5,192 nt of DNA from the NCBI GenBank assembly GCA_007125735.1, contig SLCP01000111.1:1-5192 (forward strand). Reading direction: 5' to 3'. The stretch comes from Coriobacteriia bacterium (lineage in GTDB: Bacteria > Actinomycetota > Coriobacteriia > Anaerosomatales > SLCP01). Positions 1-5,192 of this stretch are shown here, in pieces. Position 1 is the first letter of the stretch. The number at the start of each line of letters is the position of its first letter. The notes under the pieces were generated by a model that had not been told where the DNA came from, ran no database searches, and saw nothing but the letters and a program-made list of their open reading frames with translations. Made by a program: the position numbers and the translations under genes.

Positions 1-22
1 GAGGGGAAGCGGGCGTCCTCGA

Positions 23-1573
23 TCACACCTCGTCGGTCACGCTCGGGCGCTCGGCCACCAACAACCGGTTGAGCGCGTTGACGTACGCACGCGCCGAGGC
101 GGTGATGATGTCGCTGTGGGCTCCTCGGCCGGTGAACACGCGGCCATCGCCGCTGCGCACGCGGATCGTGACCTCGCCGAGCGCGTCGATGCCGCGCGTC
201 ACGCTCTGCACGCTGAACTCGATGAGGTCGTTCTCCACGTCGATCATGCGGTTGATGGCGCGGTAGACCGCGTCGACCGGCCCGGTGCCGTGGCTCGAAT
301 CGATGAGCGGCTCGTCGGTGGCGACCTCGATGAGCTCGACCGTCGCGGTGGGGATGCCGGGTTCGCCGCACATCACGTGTAGCGTCTTGAGGTGGTAGAC
401 CTCCCCTGCCGAGGTGCGCTCGGACTCGCTCACGAGCGTCTCGAGATCCTCGTCGTAGACTTCCTTCTTCTTGTCGGCGAGTTCGAGGAACTCGGCGTAG
501 ACGCGCTCGAAGTCCTCCTCGGCCAGCGTGTAGCCGAGCTGCTCGATCCGGTGGCGCAGCGCCGCGCGGCCGGAGCGAGCGGTCAGCACGATCGCGCTAC
601 CGCCCACGCCCACGTCGGCCGGGTCGATGATCTCGTAGGTGGAGCGCTCCTTGAGCACGCCGTCTTGGTGGATGCCGCTCGAGTGCGCGAACGCGTTGGC
701 GCCCACGATCGACTTGTTGGGCTGCACGAAGATGCCGGTGATATTGCTGACCAGGCGCGACGTGCGCATGATCTCGCGCGCGTTGATGGTGGTGTCCGCG
801 CCGAAGTACTCGCGGCGCGAGCGCAGAGCCATCACCACCTCTTCCATCGCGGTGTTGCCGGCACGCTCACCGATGCCGTTCACCGTGCACTCGACCTGGC
901 GCGCGCCCGCCTTAACGCCCGCGAGGGCGTTGGCGGTCGCCATGCCGAGGTCGTTGTGGCAGTGCACCGCGACGGTGACGTCCTCGATGCCGCCCACGTG
1001 CTCGAAGAGCCCGCGGATTAGCGCGCCGAACTCCTCGGGGTACGTGTAGCCGGTGGTGTCGGGGATGTTGACGACCGTGGCGCCGGCGGCAATGACCGCC
1101 TCGACCACGCGGTAGAGGAACTCCGGGTCGGCGCGGCCGGCGTCTTCTGCGTAGAACTCGACGTCGTCGACGAACGTGCGCGCATGCGCGACGGCAGCGA
1201 CCCCTCGCTCGAGCGCGGTCGCGCGGTCGATGCGCAGCTTGTCGCGCAGGTGCGACTCGGATACGCCGATGCCCGTGTGGATGCGCGGGCGGGCGGCGGT
1301 GGCGAGCGCGTCGGCGGCGGTCTCGATGTCGGCGGGCACTGCGCGGGAGAGCGCGCAGACGACGCACGCGTCGCCCACCTCGGCCCCGATGCGTCGCACG
1401 CTCTCGAAGTCGCCGGGGCTCGAGATCGGGAAGCCGGCCTCGATCACGTCGACGCCGAGCCGCACGAGCTGGCGGGCGATGTCGAGCTTCTCCTCGGTGT
1501 TCATGCTCGCGCCCGGCGACTGCTCGCCGTCGCGCAGCGTGGTGTCGAAGATGTGGACCTTGTCGGTGTTCAC
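23..1573 (-). CDS. leuA: 2-isopropylmalate synthase (leucine biosynthesis, first committed step)
   Basis: Condenses acetyl-CoA with 2-ketoisovalerate to 2-isopropylmalate in the cytoplasm; member of the DRE-TIM metallolyase family. The 516-residue protein opens with the family signature DTTLRDGEQSPG (residues 10-21), has the metal-binding HCHND motif (204-208, His204 and His206), the NGIGERAGN motif (232-240) and SGIHQDG (299-305), then a C-terminal leucine-binding regulatory domain from about 380 to 510 containing GTGPVDAVYRAI (429-440). The wording AFAHSSGIHQDG and TARSGRAALRHR resembles the long E. coli-type enzyme, and the length is normal. The start is GTG at 1573: AAGGAG lies 6 nt upstream, and the in-frame extension to 1768 has no family resemblance and overlaps mazF. 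Stop is TGA. Third positions are nearly all G/C (98 of the first 100 codons by hand count). Feedback inhibition by leucine is expected from the family; no attenuator is visible in the short upstream gap. Confidence 0.97.
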   Translation of the reverse strand: MNTDKVHIFDTTLRDGEQSPGASMNTEEKLDIARQLVRLGVDVIEAGFPISSPGDFESVRRIGAEVGDACVVCALSRAVPADIETAADALATAARPRIHTGIGVSESHLRDKLRIDRATALERGVAAVAHARTFVDDVEFYAEDAGRADPEFLYRVVEAVIAAGATVVNIPDTTGYTYPEEFGALIRGLFEHVGGIEDVTVAVHCHNDLGMATANALAGVKAGARQVECTVNGIGERAGNTAMEEVVMALRSRREYFGADTTINAREIMRTSRLVSNITGIFVQPNKSIVGANAFAHSSGIHQDGVLKERSTYEIIDPADVGVGGSAIVLTARSGRAALRHRIEQLGYTLAEEDFERVYAEFLELADKKKEVYDEDLETLVSESERTSAGEVYHLKTLHVMCGEPGIPTATVELIEVATDEPLIDSSHGTGPVDAVYRAINRMIDVENDLIEFSVQSVTRGIDALGEVTIRVRSGDGRVFTGRGAHSDIITASARAYVNALNRLLVAERPSVTDEV

Positions 1574-1579
1574 GAGCGG

Positions 1580-1585
1580 CTCCTT
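1580..1585 (-). promoter_or_regulatory. Ribosome binding site of leuA
   Basis: The minus strand reads AAGGAG here, followed by 6 nt and the GTG start at 1573-1571. It decides the start of leuA against the much longer upstream-open reading frame. Confidence 0.85.
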
Positions 1586-1596
1586 GCCTACTGGGA

Positions 1597-1610
1597 TCGG
1601 GCATACCCGA
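1597..1610 (-). repeat. Small inverted repeat in the mazF-leuA gap
   Basis: Perfect 5-bp stem TCGGG/CCCGA with a 4-nt loop, in the 49-bp gap between the mazF stop and the leuA start. No run of T follows on the minus strand, so it does not look like a complete intrinsic terminator. It could be a weak RNA hairpin ahead of the leuA ribosome binding site or chance in GC-rich DNA. No other structure was seen in this gap. Confidence 0.3.
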
Positions 1611-1622
1611 CTGCGTGTCGCG

Positions 1623-1967
1623 TCATGCGGTGAGCAGGCGGCCGAGGCGCTGCAAGACAGCATCCGTGGCCGCCACGGGTAGTCGGCATGACAGCTCCGC
1701 ACCCCACGCCCTCCAGTCGAGGCTCTTGACCTGGTCGGAGAGAACCACCCCGGACACGGGCAAGCCATCGGGCAGCGCGACCTCGAACGGGTAGTCCTTG
1801 CGGCGACTGGTCACGGGGCACACGATCGCGAGTCCGACCTTGCCGTTGTAGGCGCCGGGAGAAAGCACGAGCGCCGGTCGGCGGCCGGACTGTTCGTGTC
1901 CGGCGCATGGGTCCATGTTCAGCCACACGACATCGCCACGATCGGGTGTCCAGGATGCGCTGCTCAC
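1623..1967 (-). CDS. mazF: MazF/PemK-family toxin, mRNA endoribonuclease
   Basis: Toxin half of a type II toxin-antitoxin pair; family members cut single-stranded mRNA at short sequence motifs and stop growth when the antitoxin is lost. The 114-residue protein has normal MazF length and the conserved blocks in order: GDVVWLNMDP (11-20), HEQSGRRPALVLSP (24-37), PVTSRRKDYPFEV (51-63) and LSDQVKSLDWRA (76-87). Arg30 and Thr53 align with the E. coli MazF catalytic residues Arg29 and Thr52, so the toxin appears intact. I chose GTG at 1967, one base after the mazE stop, because GGGAGG lies about 9 nt upstream inside the end of mazE and the protein then starts like other MazF proteins; a start at 2012 would overlap mazE by 44 bases. 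The arrangement implies translational coupling to mazE. GC at third positions is about 81% by hand count, well below leuA. ChpB/PemK-type naming would be equally valid. Confidence 0.95.
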   Translation of the reverse strand: MSSASWTPDRGDVVWLNMDPCAGHEQSGRRPALVLSPGAYNGKVGLAIVCPVTSRRKDYPFEVALPDGLPVSGVVLSDQVKSLDWRAWGAELSCRLPVAATDAVLQRLGRLLTA

Positions 1968-1968
1968 G

Positions 1969-2211
1969 CTACCAGACCTCCCGTCCCTGTGGAGGCCCGG
2001 TGTCCACTTCATCGTGGAGGTTGGACTCGTCTACCCCGTCGAGAAGCTCCTCGAGCGAGGGGGTCCAGGTCGCGCTCGGCTCAAGCAGCAGTCCGCCCTT
2101 CACCAGGCGCATCTCTATCGGCGAGTTGTCGGTCAACCCGACCTCCTCGGCAAAGGTCTTTGGGATACGCACCGCAAGGCTGTTGCCCCACTTCTGCACC
2201 TTGCTCTTCAC
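1969..2211 (-). CDS. mazE: MazE-family antitoxin, AbrB/SpoVT-type DNA-binding protein
   Basis: Antitoxin and autorepressor of the adjacent toxin. The 80-residue protein has an N-terminal swapped-hairpin AbrB-like DNA-binding domain (about 1-46) with the signature VQKWGNSLAVRIPK (5-18), including Lys7, Asn10, Ser11 and Arg16, which correspond to the DNA-contacting region of E. coli MazE. The C-terminal half (50-80) has the acidic MazF-binding tail SLEELLDGV...NLHDEVDTG seen across the family. The start is GTG at 2211, with GGAGG 7 nt upstream; the codon before it is ATC, so no nearby in-frame ATG competes. The gene follows serA by 50 bp and is followed by mazF after a single base. In this family the antitoxin, alone and with toxin, represses its own promoter; the likely site is the AT-rich double palindrome just upstream. 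Third-position GC is about 82%, lower than in the flanking biosynthetic genes. Confidence 0.95.
   Translation of the reverse strand: MKSKVQKWGNSLAVRIPKTFAEEVGLTDNSPIEMRLVKGGLLLEPSATWTPSLEELLDGVDESNLHDEVDTGPPQGREVW
1976..1982 (-). promoter_or_regulatory. Ribosome binding site of mazF inside mazE
   Basis: The minus strand reads GGGAGGT within the last codons of mazE (Gly-Arg-Glu-Val-Trp), 8-9 nt before the GTG start of mazF. It supports the short MazF start and coupled translation of antitoxin and toxin. Confidence 0.7.
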
Positions 2212-2218
2212 GATGGCC

Positions 2219-2223
2219 CCTCC
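2219..2223 (-). promoter_or_regulatory. Ribosome binding site of mazE
   Basis: GGAGG on the minus strand, 7 nt before the GTG at 2211-2209. It fixes the antitoxin start. Confidence 0.8.
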
Positions 2224-2240
2224 ACGGGTCGCCCGCCGGG

Positions 2241-2264
2241 AGTGTATCTACAATGAGTATACTA
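2241..2264 (-). promoter_or_regulatory. Probable mazEF operator/promoter (two adjacent palindromes)
   Basis: This AT-rich island stands out from GC-rich surroundings just upstream of mazE. It holds two palindromes: TGTA-TC-TACA at 2243-2252 and AGTATACT at 2256-2263, with centres 12 bp apart, about one helical turn. They also form an imperfect direct repeat, GTATCTAC and GTATACTAC. On the minus strand TATACT (2261-2256) is a fair -10 box, which would place a transcript start about 38 nt before mazE; no convincing -35 box is seen at 16-18 bp. MazE-type antitoxins bind palindromic operators overlapping their own promoters, and from memory the E. coli mazEF operator also contains TGTATCTACA. The serA stop codon (2264-2262) lies in the second palindrome. 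Binding itself is inferred. Confidence 0.55.
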
Positions 2265-3842
2265 CAGCTCCACGCTCCACGCGTCTTCCATCTCGGCCTC
2301 GGTCGAGATGCGCTCGAGGACCTCGGCAGGTATCGGCGAGTCGACGGTGAGGCTCATGAGCGCGGTGCCGCCCACGCCCTTGCGCGCGACCTCCATCGAG
2401 CCGATGTTGATGCCCTCCTCGCCGAGGATCGTGCCCACCTTGCCGATCATGCCGGGGCGGTCGGCGTAGGTGAAGAACAGCATGTTGCGGGCGACCTCGA
2501 GGTCGGTCTCGTAATCGAAGAGCGTGACGATGTGGGGCGTGTTGCGCTTGCCCACGAGCGCCGCGCCGATCTCGACGGGGCCGGTGGGCGTCACCGTGCG
2601 CACCACGATCATCGAGACGAAGTCGTGCGTCTCGGCCCGCTTGGTCTCGGTGACGGCGAGTCCGCGCTGCTCGGCGTAGTAGTCGGCGTTGACGAAGTTC
2701 ACGCTCTCGGCGCCCACTACGGTGAGCAGCCCCTTGAGCACGGCGGTCTTCAAGATGCGGGTGTCGGTCTCGGCCAGCCCGCCCACGGTGAGGATGTCTA
2801 TCGACTCGACGCCGCCGCGCGCCATCTGCGCGATCATCTTGCCGAGGTCCTCGGACACCTCGAGGTACGGGCCCACCGCTTCGAGCACGTCGTGGGCGAT
2901 CGGCGCGATGTTGACGGCCGTGGGCACCATCTGGCCGAGGAGCCCTGCTGCGACGAACTCGGCGATCTGCTCGCCGGCGCGGTCCTGCGCCTCGGCGGTC
3001 GACGCGCCGAGGTGCGGCGTCAAGATGACGCTGTCGATGCCAGCGAGCGGCGAGTCGGTGCACGGCTCGACCTCGAAGACGTCGATGGCCGCACTCGCCA
3101 CCTTGCCGCTCTCGATGGCCTCGGCGAGCGCCTCGCTCTGGTAGATGCCGCCGCGCGCGGTGTTCACGAGCCTGACGCCGTCCTTCATCTTGGCGAACTG
3201 CTCGGCCCCGAACATCCCGATCGTCTCTTTGGTCTTGGGTAGGTGCACGGTGATGAAGTCGGCGAGCGGGAGCATGTCCTCGTAGTCAGCGTAGAGCTCG
3301 ACGCCCATCGACGCGGCGCGGTCCTCGGTCACGTAGGGGTCGTAGCCGATGAGCTTCATGCCGAGGCCACGCGCCCGCTCGGCCACGAGCGAACCGATGC
3401 GTCCGAGGCCAAAGATCGCGAGCGTCTTCTCGTAGACCTCGGTGCCGGTGAACTTGGAGCGCTCCCACTTGCACGAGCGCATGCTCGCGGCGGCCTGCGG
3501 GATGTTGCGAGCCTGGGCGAGCATGAGCGCGATGGTGTGCTCGGCTGCCGAGACGATGTTGGACGTGGGCGCGTTGCAGACGATGATGCCGCGCTCGGTG
3601 GCCGCCTGGACGTCGACGTTGTCGACGCCTACGCCCGCGCGGCCGATGATCTTGAGCTTGACGCCCGCCTCGATGACCTCGCGCGTGGCGCGCGTGGCCG
3701 AGCGAACGATGAGCGCGTCGTACGCGGGGATCTCGGCGATGAGTTCCTCGGGCGACAGGTCGGTCTTCACCTCGACGTCGAACTGCTCTTTCAGCAGCGC
3801 TACCCCGGAATCCGCGATCTTCTCGGCAACGAGTACCTTCAC
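2262..3842 (-). CDS. serA: D-3-phosphoglycerate dehydrogenase, long type I form with ASB and ACT domains
   Basis: Oxidises 3-phosphoglycerate to 3-phosphohydroxypyruvate with NAD, the first step of serine synthesis. The 526-residue protein is the long form known from Mycobacterium and animals: a split substrate-binding domain (about 1-97 and 283-310), an NAD domain (98-282) with GLGRIG at 145-150, an allosteric substrate-binding (ASB) domain (about 311-450) and an ACT domain (about 452-526) with FFTYADRPGMIGKVG. The catalytic set is visible: Arg230 in NTARGGI, Glu259 in FEVEP and His277 in TPHLGAST. Serine feedback inhibition through the ACT domain is expected from the family. The start is GTG at 3842, giving the usual MKVLVAEKI opening; GAGGAG ends only 3 nt upstream, so spacing is short. 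It follows the aminotransferase by 15 bp, implying co-transcription. Its TAG stop lies inside the mazEF operator-like palindrome. No terminator is seen after it. Confidence 0.97.
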   Translation of the reverse strand: MKVLVAEKIADSGVALLKEQFDVEVKTDLSPEELIAEIPAYDALIVRSATRATREVIEAGVKLKIIGRAGVGVDNVDVQAATERGIIVCNAPTSNIVSAAEHTIALMLAQARNIPQAAASMRSCKWERSKFTGTEVYEKTLAIFGLGRIGSLVAERARGLGMKLIGYDPYVTEDRAASMGVELYADYEDMLPLADFITVHLPKTKETIGMFGAEQFAKMKDGVRLVNTARGGIYQSEALAEAIESGKVASAAIDVFEVEPCTDSPLAGIDSVILTPHLGASTAEAQDRAGEQIAEFVAAGLLGQMVPTAVNIAPIAHDVLEAVGPYLEVSEDLGKMIAQMARGGVESIDILTVGGLAETDTRILKTAVLKGLLTVVGAESVNFVNADYYAEQRGLAVTETKRAETHDFVSMIVVRTVTPTGPVEIGAALVGKRNTPHIVTLFDYETDLEVARNMLFFTYADRPGMIGKVGTILGEEGINIGSMEVARKGVGGTALMSLTVDSPIPAEVLERISTEAEMEDAWSVEL

Positions 3843-3857
3843 TGGCTCCTCAACCCC

Positions 3858-5003
3858 TTACTCTCCCATGAAGACGGCCTCGGCCGCCTTGATCCCTGAC
3901 CCGCGCTCGAACGCGTATCCCAGCCCAGCGAGCGTCATCTCGAGCGCCGCGAGCGTCGTGATGATGTCGAAATCGCCAAAGTAGCCGAGGTGGCCGATGC
4001 GGAAGATGCGGCCGGTGTAGTCGTCCTGGCCGCCCGCGATCGTGACCCCGTAGGTGTCCTTCATAACCTTCACGATGGCCTTGCCGTCGACACCCTCCGG
4101 CACCCACACGGGCGTCACCGCGCTGCCGCGGCCCTCGGGCGGCGCGAACAGCTCGAGGCCGAGCGCCTCGACGCCGCGGCGGGTCGCCTCGGCCAGGCGC
4201 GAGTGGCGCGCGATGGTGTTCTCGATGCCCTCCTCGCGGATGAGGCGCAGCGACTCGTTGAGGCCGAGCACGAGCGAGACCGCCGGCGTGAACGGCGTGG
4301 TGTCCTTCTCGATGTTCTTCTTGTACTTCATCCAGTCGAAGTAGAACTTCGGGAGGTCGGAGCGCTCGTAAGCGCGCCACGCCTTCTCGCTCACCGTGCA
4401 CGCGGCAAGGCCCGGCGGGAGCATGAGGCCCTTCTGCGACCCGGTCATGACGACATCGAGGCCCCACTCGTCGGTCTTGCACTCCACCGCACCGATACCG
4501 GTGATGCTGTCGACGATGAGCACGCACTCGGGATACGCGCGCACGATCTCGCCGATGGCCTGCACGTCGTTGAGCACGCCGCTACTCGTCTCCGACTGCG
4601 TGACGATGACGCCGCGGGCGTGCGGGTTGGCCTCAAGCGCCGCGGCGATGTCGGCGGGGCTCACGACCTCAGTCCTCTCGTAGGCGAGATCGACGATCTC
4701 GAGCCCGTAGACCTCGGCGATCTGCTTCTGCCGGTCGCCGAACTTGCCGTTGCGCGTCACGATGACGGTGTCGCCCGCACAGAAGCAGTTCGCGATCGCC
4801 GCCTCCATCACGCCCGTGCCCGAACTCGCGAAGAGCAGCGCGTCGCTGTCCGTCTGGAAGACGTACTTGAGCCCCTCGATGGCGCGCGCGAACGCCGCCG
4901 AGAAGTCCGGCGTGCGGTGGTGGATGATAGGGGCGGCCTGCGTGAGCAGGACCTCCGGTGGCACCGGTGTGGGGCCTGGCGTCATCAGGTAGTTCTTCTT
5001 CAT
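3858..5003 (-). CDS. Class V PLP aminotransferase, alanine/serine-glyoxylate family; possible phosphoserine or serine transaminase
   Basis: PLP-dependent transaminase of the alanine-glyoxylate/serine-pyruvate/serine-glyoxylate group. The 381-residue protein opens with NYLMTPGPTPVPPEV (4-18), typical of the family, then ASSGTGVMEAA (59-69, PLP phosphate region), QSETSSGVLND (136-146), VDSITGIGA (164-172, Asp165 contacting the PLP ring), TGSQKGLMLPPG (187-198) with Lys191 as the Schiff-base lysine, and FRIGHLG (334-340) with the substrate-carboxylate Arg335. All key residues are present and the length is normal. The ATG at 5003 is preceded by AGGAGGAG 7 nt upstream. The gene ends 15 bp before serA and starts 58 bp after ilvC, suggesting one transcript. 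Substrate cannot be read from the sequence: the serA linkage suggests phosphohydroxypyruvate amination (a SerC substitute) or serine-pyruvate/glyoxylate exchange. It is not a recognisable canonical SerC, whose N-terminus and motifs differ. Confidence 0.9.
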   Translation of the reverse strand: MKKNYLMTPGPTPVPPEVLLTQAAPIIHHRTPDFSAAFARAIEGLKYVFQTDSDALLFASSGTGVMEAAIANCFCAGDTVIVTRNGKFGDRQKQIAEVYGLEIVDLAYERTEVVSPADIAAALEANPHARGVIVTQSETSSGVLNDVQAIGEIVRAYPECVLIVDSITGIGAVECKTDEWGLDVVMTGSQKGLMLPPGLAACTVSEKAWRAYERSDLPKFYFDWMKYKKNIEKDTTPFTPAVSLVLGLNESLRLIREEGIENTIARHSRLAEATRRGVEALGLELFAPPEGRGSAVTPVWVPEGVDGKAIVKVMKDTYGVTIAGGQDDYTGRIFRIGHLGYFGDFDIITTLAALEMTLAGLGYAFERGSGIKAAEAVFMGE

Positions 5004-5010
5004 GGACGAG

Positions 5011-5018
5011 CTCCTCCT
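5011..5018 (-). promoter_or_regulatory. Ribosome binding site of the class V aminotransferase
   Basis: Minus strand AGGAGGAG, 7 nt before the ATG at 5003-5001; a strong site. Its first bases come from a copy of the short repeat that also covers the ilvC stop codon. Confidence 0.85.
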
Positions 5019-5072
5019 ACTCGGCGTGCCTCTGCCGTATTCGGCGCGGTGGCGCCCTGCCCTACTCGGCGT
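5016..5072. repeat. Short direct repeat around the end of ilvC
   Basis: The 12-mer CCTACTCGGCGT (plus strand) occurs exactly at 5016-5027 and 5061-5072, 45 bp apart, with a degenerate copy, CGTATTCGGC, at 5036-5045. The distal copy encodes the last residues and TAG stop of IlvC; the proximal copy lies in the gap and runs into the ribosome binding site of the aminotransferase gene. Between them is a 5-bp hairpin, GGCGC/GCGCC (5043-5056), with no T run. It looks like a small local duplication of the ilvC 3' end; any function is unknown. Confidence 0.5.
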
Positions 5073-5192
5073 TCTTCTCGGCGAGCCAGCTGAACATCTC
5101 GCGCAGGTCGCCGCCCACGTCCTCGATGAGGTGCTCGGCGTGGATGCGGCGCATCGCCTTGAAGTGCGGGCTGCCGGCCTTGTTCTCGAGGA
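5062..5192 (-). CDS. ilvC: Ketol-acid reductoisomerase, C-terminal end only
   Basis: Partial gene cut by the window edge; only the last 42 codons and the TAG stop are present. IlvC converts acetolactate (and acetohydroxybutyrate) to the dihydroxy acids of valine and isoleucine synthesis, using NADPH and Mg. The visible tail reads ENKAGSPHFKAMRR and then HLIEDVGGDLREMFSWL, which matches the characteristic C-terminus of class I (short-form) IlvC: an ENKAG-x-P-x-F-x-AMRR block, then HLIE-x-VG-x-LR-x-M-x-WL. The final AEKNAE is a short extension past the usual WL ending. The catalytic and nucleotide-binding parts lie outside the window, so integrity cannot be judged. It is the most upstream gene of the visible co-directional set and links it to branched-chain amino acid synthesis. 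Confidence 0.88.
   Translation of the reverse strand, partial: LENKAGSPHFKAMRRIHAEHLIEDVGGDLREMFSWLAEKNAE

Noticed and set aside
1574..1768. N-terminal extension of LeuA by 65 residues
   Set aside because: The extension overlaps mazF in another frame and is Cys/Arg/Ser-rich with no homology to LeuA; the GTG at 1573 has a good ribosome binding site and gives the normal family start.
1968..2012. Longer MazF starting at 2012
   Set aside because: It would overlap the mazE coding region by 44 bases and add residues unlike MazF; the GTG at 1967 has a ribosome binding site and the expected start.
2256..2284. Full sigma-70 promoter for mazEF
   Set aside because: TATACT is an acceptable -10 box, but no TTGACA-like hexamer is found at 16-18 bp upstream within the end of serA, so only an operator/possible promoter is reported.
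1896..3242. Long plus-strand open frame of 448 codons
   Set aside because: It lies antisense to mazEF and serA, is rich in Arg, His, Ala and Asp in the manner of mirror frames in GC-rich DNA, and has no recognisable domain; the minus-strand genes explain the region.
3243..3899. Plus-strand open frame of 218 codons opposite serA
   Set aside because: Shadow of serA: the opposite strand encodes a complete SerA with all catalytic motifs, and this frame has no recognisable content.
5043..5056. Terminator between ilvC and the aminotransferase
   Set aside because: The hairpin GGCGC/GCGCC has only a 5-bp stem and no T run on the minus strand; it is too weak to call an intrinsic terminator.
3990..5093. 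Long plus-strand open frame of 367 codons
   Set aside because: Antisense shadow of the aminotransferase and the ilvC end; low-complexity Arg/Ala/Asp/Val composition and no family motif.

Overview
GC-rich bacterial DNA (GC content high throughout, third codon positions almost all G or C in the biosynthetic genes, GTG as start codon in four of the five visible starts). All real genes lie on the minus strand, so transcription runs from high to low coordinates. The protein types (long E. coli-like LeuA with a regulatory domain, long type I SerA with ASB and ACT domains, class I-type IlvC tail) and the gene order ilvC - class V aminotransferase - serA - leuA would fit an actinobacterium, possibly a deep Coriobacteriia-like lineage. 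That placement is an inference from style, not a proof.

Layout in transcription order: the 3' end of ilvC (5192-5062, cut by the window edge); a 58-bp gap carrying a short repeated motif; a class V PLP aminotransferase of the alanine/serine-glyoxylate family (5003-3858); a 15-bp gap; serA, 3-phosphoglycerate dehydrogenase (3842-2262); an AT-rich operator-like island overlapping the serA stop codon; a complete mazE-mazF type II toxin-antitoxin pair (2211-1969 and 1967-1623); a 49-bp gap; and leuA, 2-isopropylmalate synthase (1573-23). The last 22 bases (22-1) are downstream of leuA and may be the first codons of another gene. No stretch over 300 bases lacks a gene; no tRNA, rRNA, CRISPR array, insertion sequence or T-box-like leader was seen.

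Functionally the window is an amino-acid biosynthesis cluster: IlvC serves valine/isoleucine (and the 2-ketoisovalerate that feeds leucine), LeuA commits 2-ketoisovalerate to leucine, and SerA commits 3-phosphoglycerate to serine. The aminotransferase directly upstream of serA is well placed to carry out the next transamination of the serine route, or a serine/alanine/glyoxylate exchange.

The accessory element is the MazEF pair. It sits co-directionally between serA and leuA, has clearly weaker GC bias at third codon positions than its neighbours, and brings an AT-rich double palindrome that contains the serA stop codon. This looks like an acquired toxin-antitoxin module settled inside a housekeeping operon. 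I see no sign of a wholly new system; the most interesting points are this insertion and its operator, and the aminotransferase-serA pairing.
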